This document shows positions 30,690 through 41,195 of a stretch of DNA of 64,000 nt, piece by piece. Position numbers and translations under genes: made by a program. Each line of letters opens with the position of its first letter. Position 1 is the stretch's first letter. Location: NCBI GenBank assembly GCA_963580285.1, contig OY757016.1, forward strand, positions 42,547,124 through 42,611,123, written 5' to 3'. The DNA comes from Lucinisca nassula. Lineage: Eukaryota > Mollusca > Bivalvia > Lucinida > Lucinidae. The notes under the pieces were generated by a model, which worked only from the letters and a program-made list of their open reading frames with translations, was not told the DNA's origin and did no database searches.

Positions 30690-30985
30690 AGTATATCCTT
30701 CGGGTGCGCGTCTCACTGGTCATCAGGAGGTCAATGGTTTGATAACGGCCTTGCTGGGAACATCTTTTCATGAAGATTGATCATTAATTTCCTTTCAAGT
30801 ATGACACTTCCTTCTGCTCATCCAAGAAGGGCAGTGATCAGTTTTATAACGAAAGAATCTGCACTGGACTAGTTAACAGTATAGGTGGCTAAGCCTATCC
30901 AGGAAAACGTGATTTAGTAATTGACTCCCTTGATATGCCCTAAATAGTGTTTACAGGTCTTTTTAACTTTAAGTAACACATCAGT
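30690..30985 (+). mobile_element. Diverged SINE C
   Basis: TGCGCGTCTCACTGGTCATC, AGGAGGTCAATGGTTTGATA, TGATCATTAATTTCCTTTC, TCCAAGAAGGGCAGTGATCA and CCTAAATAGTGTTTACAGG keep the family order with many substitutions. The 5' end of the head is missing. Confidence 0.7.
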
Positions 30986-31018
30986 GGAACGGAGTGCATA
31001 CTTTCATTGGTTATTGAT

Positions 31019-31572
31019 TGTTTGTTTGATTTGAGGTTTAACGTTCCTGTTGACACCGTAGAGGCCATTTTGGAGACGTTGCTTCCAGTTTTGTGTGACC
31101 TTTACCCGACATTGAGATGAAATGACATCTCAAGCCCTGTCGCCCAATGAAACCGATAGGGTTTATACGTATGGACGGGCCGACTCGCACCGCTGACCGT
31201 TCCAAGGCGGTTCTTCTCTGGCGGTTTATTTATGTTGTTTTTTGTTACTTACTGTGTGTATCGCTTGTGTCCTTTTATTTTGGATGGCCATTTTGTGGGA
31301 AAGTAACTGTCCTTATGGCCTTCCTTTGTGTAGGTTTACATTATGGTCTGGTCGCTTCATATTTGTGTTTCTTTCCCTTTGGTGTCTTTGGTGGGTGGAG
31401 TAAGTTAATTGTATCGATTCCTGATCTTTGTTTTACTTCTACTTTAGATCCTCTAAGCGGTTTACCAGTACTCGTATGCGGTTTTCTAGTACTCGTGTGC
31501 GGGTCGGTTTCAGCTCTGCGTGGAAGCATCATGCAGCCCACCTATTTCTTTAAGCCCCGATGGGCGGGGGCT
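31019..31572 (-). mobile_element. SINE A interrupted by repeat B
   Basis: The minus-strand SINE A has its head (GCCCCCGCCCATCGGGGC) at 31570 and tail at 31020. It is interrupted at 31206-31444 by repeat B (TTCCAAGGCGGTTCTTCTC to TGATCTTTGTTTTACTTCTA). About 16 bp of SINE A (the AAGCCTGCCCAGGCAAA part) are missing at the junction. ACTGGTAAACCGC is locally duplicated. The 165-aa ORF across this region is an artefact of these repeats. Confidence 0.85.
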
Positions 31573-32095
31573 ACTCCTTTTTTAGTGGTTATAATAAATG
31601 ATTTGTTGTTATTACACAAAATTTTTAAAGCCGTATCCTGCTGATCTTGGTGTTACTGGTTGGGCAGTTAGCTAACCTGGGACCTCCTGATGGCCAGCCA
31701 GTTAAACCATTTTTGCTAAAATTTTTCAGCAGAATCCTTCTAAATAAATTGTTTTAGTCACAAACATTTCTGATTTTCAAACAATCAAGTTACTAAGTAT
31801 AATGTATTCATTCAGATCACAAACAACAAGGCAAACAGTTACTACAAGCAGTGTAGATCCCGGTCCATCTATGAAAATTGTATACAAAAGGGCAATAAAA
31901 TCGTTATTATTTCAAATTATTCTCCCAAACTTGGCCATATTATCTATTTACATAGCATTTAAGCATGTATATGTCTAAATGTACAATAATCATGGTATAA
32001 TTGGTGATATAGTTTGTTTTCGGTTATGAGAATTTGTTTTCGGTTATATCCGGTAAAAGTTTGTTTTCGGTTTTCCCAAATACCGGGTGTAAAAT

Positions 32096-32496
32096 AACAA
32101 GAAAGGTGTGTTTGTGAAACATGAACATGTGGTCCTTTACAATGGCGATACTTTTTTTCGCAGAACACCAATAAGTTCCAGCAAATCATAGTAACTGGTT
32201 GATAATGTAGTACTTGTACGTGTCTATGTGAAATATTCTTGAGGCGCAAAGGCGCCACGAAATCTAATGACAATCCGAATATAGAGACATTATCTTTGAT
32301 CAGAAAACCCGTCAAACATAATGTGATCGCGTAGTAAGCTTGTGTATGCACTATGTAAATATGCTATAACGACTGTTTAATGCAAAATGGATATATGGAC
32401 GTGCCTTTAATATTTTTCCTGAAAGAGAATTTCATGTTTGGCTTTGATTGATTGATGTTTCGGCGTGAAAGCCGAATGTTCAATGAGTCAAACGGT
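32096..32496. other. No gene seen
   Basis: Contains a GGTGTGTTTGTGAAACATGAA stretch like the start of the short pearl element at 20648, and a small GAGGCGCAAAGGCGCC motif. The 130-aa minus ORF spans this and the arm of the previous element and has no domain. Confidence 0.4.
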
Positions 32497-33715
32497 TTCC
32501 CGAATGGCAATGGCTAGCCGTCCGGTACCGGACGTCCAGCCTCCGAGTCTGCCCGTCCGGTACCGGACGACCAGCTTACGAGTCTGCTCATCCGGTACCG
32601 GACGGCTAGTCAACCCACGTAGGAATGGCTAGCCGTCCGGTAGTGAAGTTTAGTCTCTCGTTTCATATAGGGTATGGATGTTGAATAGCACTTGTATCAT
32701 TTTCTGGGTGCTAGATAGTTCCTACTTTGAGACTATGTAACTGTCACTCCGTCATTTTACAAAATAAGACAAATAAACACAGCCGTATCGGTATTGCATA
32801 ATTGCCTTAACAAATACAGAACCTGTGATAATAAAAGTTGTAGTCGTGTTTAATTATTCCTAATATTATTACTATCAATAATATATTTATAAGTACATGT
32901 AATTACCAATCGGTAATATCACCTAATATTTCTCATAAGTTTCTATATTTTACTTTTCCTTTCTTAATGTAATTACGGCTTGGAGGTGCTAAACGTTTGA
33001 TCCAAGCGTCGCGAAAAACAACTAATGCCGTACAAATCATAAAAAATAGGCTTGATGACTTGCAGTTATTTTCCTAAGATTTTAACAAATTTGTTTCCCG
33101 ATCCAGTAAAATAGTCCGAAAGGTGCATATGGAATGACAAACAGTGGAGATCCTGCTTCAGGAGCAGTCTGATCTGGGACTGCATTGTTTGCTGAAGCCT
33201 ATATCGCCCAATACATAAGAACATTACGGCAATTGCTCTACTCATCTTGTTTCGGAAACATTGGAAGAATCATTGCCTTTATGTGTGCCCTGCTAACAAG
33301 ATAATTACCCCAATTACTATTTCTTAATAACATTTAAATAATAATAATAACAACAACTGTCACAGTACCCGGACAAAGCTTTCAGTACAATAATCTATTG
33401 GATCACGGTCAGTTACATTTACATCCTTTACTGAAATTTAGTGAGAAAATTGCAACAACAGGTGATATGAATACAGTTAGAGTAAATTAGAAATATTTAT
33501 ATTACATCATAAAGTGGGTAATACCATTTGGAAAGCATACCCTTTATAAAATAAGAGTCTTAAATTTACTACCGGACGACTAGCCATTCCTACGTGGGTT
33601 GGCTAGCCGTCCGGTACCGGACTAGCAGACTCGTTGGCTGGTCGTCCGGTACCGGACGGGCAGACTCGTAGGCTGGTCGTCCGGTACCGGACGGCTAGCC
33701 ACTGCCTTCCCGAAT
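32497..33715. mobile_element. Non-autonomous MULE-like element with palindrome-built TIRs
   Basis: TTCCCGAAT flanks both sides (32497-32505 and 33707-33715). The 1,201-bp element between (32506-33706) has ~140-bp terminal inverted repeats, roughly 90 percent identical, starting GGCA(A/G)TGGCTAGCCGTCC. Each TIR holds three CGTCCGGTACCGGACG palindromes (left 32519-32534, 32554-32569, 32589-32604; right 33608-33622, 33643-33658, 33678-33693) and an inner half site. A 9-bp duplication with long TIRs is characteristic of Mutator-like elements. The interior (32650-33567) has no transposase ORF but does hold a CAGTGTAGA palindrome remnant at 33137-33192. Confidence 0.85.
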
Positions 33716-33809
33716 AGGAGCTTTTTTTCATGACGTACTTCCGGTTCTAAAAATAGGTCGGAGAAAGCCCGGGCCGTCAACTGTTGAGTGTGCCATGGCC
33801 TACATGTTG

Positions 33810-33879
<70 letters not shown>
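33810..33879 (+). repeat. (CT)n microsatellite
   Basis: About 70 bp of CT dinucleotides with one TTT interruption near 33822. It makes the false Leu-Ser ORF at 33795. Confidence 0.97.
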
Positions 33880-33881
<2 letters not shown>

Positions 33882-34225
33882 GCGTACCAGCAATTTGTAT
33901 CGAGCGTAGGTGAATACAAATTACAGTTTGTCGTTAAATATTTAACTCCATGTCAACCGGCATGTAACGAGTCAACAACGTCGTGTCTACATCAAACCAA
34001 CTGAACATCAAAGCGATGCACTGAATTTGACTTTGCAACGACGTTGCTAAATAAAATACCATTTGCCCAGTGCTCGGACCCATCAAGATTCAGTAAGATT
34101 GAAACATTAAATTCAAAACAAACGTACTTAAAACACCCTTTCAGTGCAGGAGACTGGAACACTCATTCGTAAGTGCAAGATTTTACAGTAAAATCTGGTA
34201 GATTTGTTCAACCTACCCAGCCCTT

Positions 34226-34455
34226 ACATTTACCCATTTGGTACCGGAAACCCCAAAAGGGTCAAGTAGCAAACAGTGCAGGCCCAGATCAGATGCCGCA
34301 GAGCGCGGCGTCTGGTCAGGGCCTACACTGTTGGCAAAAAGTTCAGCCATTTTCCAAATAAAATTTGAAGAAAACACAACCTGACAACCCTAAATTATGA
34401 AATGGACTCCTGCTGTAATAAGGAGGAAGATTCCATTTGGTACAAAAATGGTTAA
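34226..34455 (+). mobile_element. MITE F copy with CAGTGTAGA palindrome
   Basis: Outer ends CCATTTGGTACCGGAAACCC and ATTCCATTTGGTACAAAAATGG. The palindrome is at 34269-34335 with core TGCCGCAGAGCGCGGCG. AACACAACCTGACA and ATGAAATGGACTCCTGCTGT follow, as in the other F copies. Confidence 0.8.
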
Positions 34456-34498
34456 TGGCTTATTAGCTTATCTCTACAATATCTACGATACAGGGATC

Positions 34499-34930
34499 AG
34501 TCAACCTCTCTCATCTCAACGGTCACGTGACATTGAAGTGAGTTGGAGTGGGTGGCGACGGCATGACGTCGAAACAACGTTGACTCGACGCCCGACTGTC
34601 AGTCTACTCATCTGTTTTTTTTTTTTCGACTGTCAGTATGTTTATTTGTCTGTCTAACTGTCTGCCCGTTCGTCTGTTAGTCATTCAGTCTGTCGTCTGT
34701 CTGTCTACTGTCAGTCACCTCTCTCCCCCCTCTCTCTCTCTCTCTCATCTCAACGGTCGCGTGACATTGAAGTGGGTGTCCACTGCATGAGGTCGAGCCA
34801 ACGTTGACTCGACGCCCGTCTGTCAGTCCACTCATTAGTTATTTTCGACTGTCAGTATGTTTATTTTTCTGTGTAGCTGTCCGTCCGTTCGTCTGTCTGT
34901 CTGGTTGTTTGTCTGTCGTCTGTCTGTCTG
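34499..34930. repeat. Two tandem ~245-bp units ending in TCTG-rich tracts
   Basis: TCTCATCTCAACGGTCACGT (34507) and TCTCATCTCAACGGTCGCGT (34743) start two units. Both have TGACATTGAAGTG, AACGTTGACTCGACGCCCG, TTTTCGACTGTCAGTATGTT and a TCTGTCTG tract. They are separated by a CT-rich stretch. Confidence 0.82.
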
Positions 34931-34963
34931 TCTCAGTCACAACCTTCCTTGAACCGATTTACT

Positions 34964-34964
<1 letters not shown>

Positions 34965-35057
<93 letters not shown>

Positions 35058-35070
35058 AGATAGATAGATA
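34965..35070 (+). repeat. (TAGA)n microsatellite
   Basis: About 25 TAGA/GATA tetramers with one indel near 35058. It generates the spurious YLSIYLSI ORFs on the minus strand. Confidence 0.97.
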
Positions 35071-36479
35071 TAAGTTCTGTCCATATGTGATAGGTATACT
35101 TGGATAGCGAATAAAACGAAAAGTTTCGAAAAACTTATTTTGTAAGTAAGCTTTCGTGAATAACGGTATCTCAAGCCATTGACATGGGTCATTCACAAAG
35201 AGATTTTTGTCAATTAAAAACGGATCCAGGATAAATAAATTTCAGTAGTAAAAGAAAAATATCATTCTTTCCTTCTCGAGGCATTATTTCCATGTAAACG
35301 GGTATATTTTCTTTCAAAATGGCTGAATATTGTTAACATTTGAAATTCCACCAATACATTTGAAAAGCGATGGCCGTTTCAATTGACGGCCAGTGCTTTG
35401 CGCATGCGCAAGAATGACATCATAAACGGAATTCCTAAAACCTTCTATATGTAACAAACTCCGCCTCCTGACAAATTCTTAATCGCTTCCTTGACTTGAT
35501 AGATTTTGTAAGGTAACCGGGCGCTAAAAGCACATAGGGGCTACCCCCATCTCGCTAAATGGGATTAGTTTATGAACTGCTCTTCCCAGGGCCTCCAATG
35601 TGCTGGCACTTGCCAATTCGACAGGTGTCAGCTGACCAATGGGAATATACTGAACTCTTAATCGGAGGAAGGCACAAATCGCACCCAAGGAACAGCGTTT
35701 GTCATAAGAAACACAGTTCTGTAGCGATTTTAGAATTTTGAGTGCAGGAATCAGACCAAAGACGGGCTCTAGTATGTGATGACGTGTTGCCAATTTCGAC
35801 TGCCAAATGTGTCAGAGCACAGCCCTGTTTTCGAATGTCTGGCCGAGAAAAAAAGCTAACATACATTATCAGTTCTGGCTTCTATTATTCTCTGCCTCCA
35901 CCCCTGACATGGCAAAGAAAACGCCTTCGGTCACGATGCTTGATAAAGGGTGATAACGCATGAAATTTTTGAATTTTGAACAGGCATCTAAAGTGAGCCA
36001 GGGTGGGTGACTAATAGACCAGCCAATTCCGGCTATTGCAAAAAGTCTTAGTACCCGTGCTCTCATCACGGAGACCTGCCTATGCAAGTGGGGTTCAAAA
36101 TTGGACAGGTGTGTCTTCGTGATGTGTTTGGAGGTATGTGTTTGTTTGGGAAAGGCAGTGATGAGGCTAATCAGCCGTTTTGCAATCCCGCTAATTTTTA
36201 TTTTTGAATGGTCTTCCAAAAGGCATTTTTAAGGGACTTCCTATTTCCAAATACCTAGCAAATGGTGGATATTGCCGTTGCCCCGCCTATAAAGATATTT
36301 AGCGCGTGACCTGTCCCCGTTTGTATGCTCTGTTCTGGCAGTATTTATGCCTTCGCTTTGCATACTTCCGGGAACTTCATTCTGTTGGTACCTAGGGGGA
36401 GCCCAATACGGGCTTTCTCCAAGGTGCCCTCAGGATATTGTCCTGACGCTCTCCGTCGAGCCTCCTCTCGTTCCTGAAA
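35071..36479. other. No recognised gene; unique-looking DNA
   Basis: Several ORFs of 70-116 aa exist on both strands (for example minus 35524-35793 and 35869-36219), but none has a domain or exon-like boundaries that I can defend. TTGCGCATGCGCAAG at about 35398-35412 is an NRF1-type palindrome. GC content is a little higher than in the surroundings. Confidence 0.35.
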
Positions 36480-36830
36480 TAGAAAAGTAGAAGTAAAACA
36501 AAGATCAGGAATTGATACAATTAACTTACTCCACCCATAAAAGACACCAAAGGGAAAGAAATACAAACATTAAGCGACCAGACAATAATGGAAACCTAAA
36601 CAATGGAAGGCCATATGGACAGTTACTTTCCCACAAAATGGCCATATGGTCATCCAAAATTAAAAGACACAAGTGATACACACAGTAAGTAACAAACAAC
36701 AACATAAATAAATCGCCACAGAAGAGCCGCCTTGGAACGGTCAGTGGAAGATTTCCACTGGGGGGCTTAAATCGATTTTACGTGGCCACAATCCTCGCCC
36801 TTACTTCCGTCGCGATTTAGACAAATAATC
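36480..36830 (+). repeat. Repeat B copy
   Basis: AGTAGAAGTAAAACAAAGATC, ACACCAAAGGGAAAGAAATA, AGTTACTTTCCCACAAAATGG, AGAGCCGCCTTGGAACGGTC, then GGGGGGCTTAAATCGATTTTA and CGATTTAGACAAA. It is the reference copy; partners lie at 31206-31444 (inverted), 41720, 42290, 42650 and 44575. Class unknown; no ORF is conserved between copies. Confidence 0.75.
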
Positions 36831-37503
36831 GGATTAGTGCTTTGGGACCCCATGTGTGCGCTCGGATCAATGTAGTTGTGTCCAGTTTCTTGTCCCCCGG
36901 GGTCCCACCTGTACCTGTAATACAAACAAAAGTCATTAGTGCATATTCCGCTTGTGCTAATATGACAGCGCCATCCGTCACATATTTTGACTTCCCATTC
37001 TGTGCACAGGGCGGGTCGGGCTTGTGAGGGCCCCCCCCCCCCCCCACAAAGGCACGGTCCGGCTCTTAGGGTAACTTGTTCAAAACCAAGTTAAGGGGTG
37101 GCGCGGTTATTGTGAAGAATACCCTTCCCATGGGGGAAGCCTGTCCTGCAGCGGCATGTTACCTCATCGGAACACTCATAAGTGCAAAGCACATGAGCCG
37201 CAACCACAGTGCCCCGAATCGTCTTGTCGCCGTAGGTTCAAGCATGTCCGTGGGAGTTTTCGGGCTATGGGATTTTCTTATGATGCACCCATGCCCGTGG
37301 TCTGTTATGATGTTGAAGGTATGGGAGGGTCATTGGTTTTTCCTTTGACGGGGGGTAGCCTCGGCGGGGCACCCATAAGTGCAAAGCAAATGAGCCGCAA
37401 CCACAGTGTCTCGCTTTGACGCCCCCGTCTCAGGTCCAAGTGCAGATTGACGGTAGGTGATGGTTGCCTAAGCGCGGTGTGTGGGTAACGACAGCTGTTT
37501 TTC
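36831..37503. other. Probable 3' UTR of the minus-strand LINE remnant, with direct repeats
   Basis: CATAAGTGCAAAGCACATGAGCCGCAACC, shown here in part (CATAAGTGCAAAGCACATGA), recurs about 200 bp later (37375). Poly-C at 37028-37044. Positions fit the 3' trailing region of the LINE remnant at 37504. That link is inference. Confidence 0.4.
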
Positions 37504-37971
37504 TTATATTACTTCCCAGTAATTTGTGTCTTTAAGGAATTTCTTAACCACCTCGGCTATGGCCGAGCAGTGTTTTACGTGGGGAGCGAGGAGATCTTGT
37601 AGGTGTACCGATTCATATCCTAATTTGAACATTTCAGATTTTATCTCTTCTCGTGCATGGGCGTTTGTTACACATTCAAACAAGATGTGTTGTGTTGTTT
37701 CTAGTTCATAGTTATCGCATTTTCTGCATAGACCCGTTGTGTTTCCTAGTTGAGTGAGGTTGGCATTTAGGCCGTGGAGGAGTTGGTAATGCCTTCCAGT
37801 GTTGGTTGGGTTTCTATCCCATAGAGCTTGCCATTTTCTCGTTATGGCGGTGTCTATGATTGTATAGATCTCCCGTTTTGAAGGGAGAGTATAATCGCCT
37901 CCTACAAACTCGCTCCCAAACCACATCGGCCTCCACCGGTGATCACCCCACGACACCCACCGATACCCCAC
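37504..37971 (-). pseudogene. LINE C-terminal fragment (RNase H/zinc-knuckle end)
   Basis: A 155-aa open segment with KWQALWDRNPTNTGRHYQLL, then C-x2-C (CRKC) and H-x4-C (HILFEC). This resembles the C-terminus of I/Jockey-type non-LTR retrotransposons. The body (RT, endonuclease) is absent; the sequence changes at about 37975 to a different repeat on the opposite strand. Dead fragment. Confidence 0.75.
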
Positions 37972-38009
37972 GACACCTTAATTAAAAGGTAGGTAAACCC
38001 CTAACCCAG

Positions 38010-38150
38010 CTCTCAATCCACATAAAACATTGTCGTGGGGTGATCAATTCATGTGCCGTTGCTAGTGCATGCGGTTTTAAGCTTAACCCTGGCCCAGTTG
38101 AGCCAGTTGTCCAAGTATCACCTACAAACATTACGGAACATACAGTAACT
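38010..38150 (+). pseudogene. LINE N-terminal fragment with NPGP motif
   Basis: The plus-strand frame from 38040 reads CAVASACGFKLNPGPVEP. NPGP preceded by a cysteine-rich hydrophobic stretch is the form of 2A-like sequences known at the N-terminus of some invertebrate LINEs. The conserved D and E of a working 2A are missing. A decayed second copy of the surrounding nucleotide sequence lies at 39303-39400. Confidence 0.4.
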
Positions 38151-38965
38151 ACCTCAGCGTACATCAACTGCGGTAATATATATGCTGATTGGTGCTCTAC
38201 CTCTGAAAGCGGAACTTCACAAAAGACAGTTAAGCGCGCTATACAGTGTCATAGCCAGTAAGAACGAATGTTTAAAGGGTCTTTTTGAGAGACAATTAGC
38301 TTGTTCATTTGATAATCAATACAGTTTCTTCTATACGGTGAGAGGCATGTTAGAAAAAAATACGGGCTTCCATTGTTATGTAAGCTTTTCTGTAGCATAC
38401 CCAGTAAAGCTCAATGGAAACAGCAGTATACCAAAGCGATAAATAATTTCTGGACTAAGTCACTTGTACGCGAAATTAAAACAAAGAAAAATCTCAAGTA
38501 ACTCGCTGTGCAAAATTTACGTGTTGGAACTACTCAACTTGTTTGGAGAAGTTTAGATTCCTCGGTTACAGATGTCAGAAAAGGGATCATAAAAGCACGA
38601 ATCTTAACCGGAACGTACACGCTACAAGCAAATAGACATTCGTTCAGCCGCGGTTCTGTTGATGCTGTGTGCCCCCACTGTCAACTGGAGGAGGAAGACC
38701 TTTTGCATATGTTTTCACTCTGTCCTACGACATTCGCGTCTCCACCGTACAATCACTGAGAAATATTATTTCTCGTGAAATCAGCCTACAAGTATGGTAC
38801 ATCTATTTCCGAGATTGGGAGATTATACTACAGACTTTGATATGTGCTGAAACGATATTAAATCTTATGCCTGAGACCAAAGGGTTAGAAGATAAGATAG
38901 AAGATGTTTCCAGAAACTGTTTTTATAATATATACGCACAGAAACTCAAGTTACAAAAACTCTAG
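38150..38965 (+). pseudogene. Decayed LINE C-terminal region
   Basis: Plus-strand pieces in different frames: PLKAELHKRQLSALYSVIAS and ERQLACSFDNQYSFFY (about 38195-38340); ARILTGTYTLQANRHSF with C-x2-C...H-x4-C (CPHC...HMFSLC, about 38600-38735); then SLQVWYIYFRDWEIILQTL. Frame changes separate them, so at least two indels have accumulated. It is a zinc-knuckle LINE tail of the same broad class as 37504. Confidence 0.75.
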
Positions 38966-39497
38966 GGATAAATGGTTGTCCACTCTGGCCAGATAATATG
39001 TACATATGTTCCTTTTATACGGTAGTTTTAGCTGTGCGTTAAAATTTTTAAAACACACACTACTCCTGCCTACGCAAGAGGTGCTTCTACTAGAGAAGGG
39101 AAATACATTCGACAACAACAACAGCATGCGGTATCTACCTTAGGTATTACGCTTAGTATCACCAATTAACATAAATTGCAGTACCGCTAACTAACATGAA
39201 ATATCTCTTTGATCTTTGAATTTTTTTTTTATTCTTCCATCATTTTGTAACCGAATGCTCTTTTAAAAGTCCAATTAATTCCAAGGAAAGCATATAACGC
39301 AAGCTCTCAATCAAAATAAAGCAGTGTCATTGTGTAATATTTCATGTGCCGCTGATAGTAAAGGCGATGTTTACGTTTGTAATAAGGTTAAGTGTCGTTG
39401 GGTGGCGTGGGGTGATTAGACCGACCCCGGCCCCCACTAGGTATTATATAAAACTTATATATTGTTGTTTCTTCGTATCATTTTATAAATTGACGTA
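38966..39497. other. No gene seen; LINE-flank repeat at 39303-39420
   Basis: AT-rich sequence. 39303-39420 (AAGCTCTCAATCAAAATAAA...TTTCATGTGCCGCTG) resembles 38010-38090, so a repeat flanks the LINE remnant on both sides. Confidence 0.45.
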
Positions 39498-39866
39498 AGA
39501 GAATGATCGAGATTGAACAAGTTCAGAATAGGGAAGCTAGATTTGTTACGAGCAATTTACAACTTTGAAACTGGAAGTATGACTGGAATACACAAAAACT
39601 TAGGATGGGAGTCTCTCAAGAAAAGGAGGAGAGACATTAGGCTTATACTCTTGTACAAAGGTCTAAAGGGTGCTACCAGCATTCCAACAGATGACCTTAT
39701 CCCCCACCCAATTAGGAGTGGCAGAAAGCATCCATCTTTGGCATTTCAGGTGCCCTCTACAAGAACTGACATCTACAAGGGATCCTTCTTCCCTATGACA
39801 ATTAGAGATTGGAATGCCCTTCCAGATTTGGTTATTTTATCCACGGAAGGTACTAAGGATAAGTAG
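39498..39866 (+). pseudogene. LINE reverse-transcriptase C-terminal fragment
   Basis: The frame holds YNFETGSMTGIHKNLGWESL, KKRRRDIRLILLYKGLKGA, PHPIRSGRKHPSLAFQVP and YKGSFFPMTIRDWNALPD, all hallmarks of the extreme C-terminus of CR1/Jockey-type LINE ORFs. Just upstream (VQNREARFVTSN) is in another frame, one base off, and runs to a stop. This is a dead fragment. Confidence 0.85.
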
Positions 39867-40513
39867 CTAAGTTTATTTCTTTGGCGACAGCTAGGGACTA
39901 ACTTCCCTTTTCACAGGTCCTGGTGAACGAATGTCATTTAGCGATTCAGATTCAGAAGATAAAAACTATTGCAGGCATTTGTGCGAAATTAAGGTAACAG
40001 TTATATACTTACTATTAGTTATAGCTAATGTTATTAAGTGCCAACAGAGATTGATCTATTTAATGAATGACATTCAATGTCCAAATGCAATCACGTATCG
40101 ATATGTGGATGACTATAAAGTCATTAAATACTGTGCTCCCTCCTGTATACTTAATGTGTGCTTACTGTGGCGGAGGCGACTCCAGCCTACAACCTGGAGG
40201 AGGCTGGTGGATCCGGAGCTGCGGCATTATGCACTGAATGTTCCAGATGTTTTTCTTTCTTTTCCCTAAAACATTTTATGAGAAAATTCCATATTTATCT
40301 CGTTCAGTCTATTTTTTAATTCTTATATGCCTGTCTTAATATTCATGATGAGGTTGTAATAGTTCGTCTGTCATTCAGTACTGACAATGACCAATCTTAA
40401 ATACATGCGAGAAATGCTAATGTTTGTATGTTCTGAGATTGCTGATGAGACCAATTCTAGCTCTGAACTGTCTGTTGCAGAAACAGCTCTGAATATAGAA
40501 CCACTGTTTACCA
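39867..40513. other. No gene seen
   Basis: Short ORFs with unlikely composition. The left part directly follows the LINE fragment. The right edge near 40510 is the end of mariner homology. Confidence 0.4.
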
Positions 40514-40975
40514 TTATTCAAATACAATGTATACATATCCACGGATATCCTTTTTCACGTTTGGGAATAGAACATAGTCTATAGGAGCAAAGTCCGGAGA
40601 ACAGTCGGAGTGCGATATTAGCTCGTACCCATTCCGCTCAACAGCATCCACTGCAATTTTGCAAGTGTGGACTCTTGCATTGTCCTGTTGGAAAAGAGAG
40701 AGTTTGGAGAGTTTACCTAGGCGTTTTTCACGGATCGCAGTTCTCAGTTGGTCAAGCGAATTTGCATAATACGCACCTATTATTGTACTTTTATTTGCTA
40801 GAAAGTCCAACATAATAACGTCTTGTGCGTCCCAAAATACAGTTGTCATCACCTTGCCAGCAGAGGGTTGCGTGTTGAACTTCTTCGGCCTCGGAGACCA
40901 CGGACCTACCCACTGGTGTTTTTGAATTTTATATTCTGGCTCATAATAATGGACCTTGGTCTCATCTACAGTCAC
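40514..40975 (-). pseudogene. mariner transposase, catalytic part
   Basis: A 153-aa segment with VDETKVHYYEPEYK (first D), FFNTQPSAGKVMTTVFWD-like text (KKFNTQPSAGKVMTTVFWD), FQQDNARVH (second D) and DCSPDFAPIDYVLFPN (third D). The D-D spacing is about 34, as in DD34D mariners. The N-terminal helix-turn-helix part lies 1 kb away at 41960-42330 on the same strand, with simple repeats and repeat B between. The element is broken and about 50 residues between the halves are missing. Confidence 0.9.
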
Positions 40976-40984
40976 CGGACGGGA

Positions 40985-41100
40985 AGAAAAACATCTTCCT
41001 TTGACGTTTATGCGGTGTCACATCGACGTCGGTGCTGCGCCGTGACGTTGCGCCGGCGTTGATATGACGTTGCTCTGGCGACGTGTGCCTGCAGGGGATC
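40985..41100. repeat. ACGT-rich MITE fragment
   Basis: GCGGTGTCACATCGACGTCG, GCCGTGACGTTGCGCCGGCG and GACGTTGCTCTGGCGACGTG, then GTGCCTGCAGGGG. It matches the right part of the MITE at 51898-52023. Confidence 0.65.
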
Positions 41101-41195
41101 GGCTCAGTATGAGTGAGATAAAAAGGCTGTAAAACCAAAGCCAAAAAAGGGACATACATGCATACATACCAATGAAACGTGCATCTCATTGGAAA

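Larger units (their letters stand above)
29842..32095. mobile_element. 2.25-kb element with ~475-bp inverted arms
   Basis: The left arm 29842-30250 plus 30477-30540 is matched in reverse by 31645-32095. Outer tips are ...GTATTTGGGAAAACCGAAAAC and its inverse. Both arms share AACCGAAAACAAACTATATC, ATTATTGTACA, GATAATATGGCCAAGTTTGG, GGACCGGGATCTACACTGC and AACTGCCCAACCAGTAAC. The left arm is split by a SINE E (30240-30476). The interior holds a further partial copy of the arm (30533-30660), a SINE C and a SINE A. No transposase is seen. Confidence 0.75.

Noticed and set aside
31147..31644. 165-aa plus-strand ORF with hydrophobic stretches, like a membrane protein
   Set aside because: It is an accidental reading through SINE A and the repeat B copy inserted in it; pieces of the same translation appear at other SINE A and repeat B copies.
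32506..33706. Restriction-type or regulatory palindrome cluster without mobility
   Set aside because: The mirror-image terminal repeats and the 9-bp direct repeats at both borders are better explained by transposition.
34933..35196. YLSIYLSI-repeat ORFs
   Set aside because: Direct translation of the TAGA microsatellite.
39931..40269. YVDD-containing ORF as a reverse transcriptase
   Set aside because: The YVDD is isolated; none of the other RT motifs are found at the right distances.
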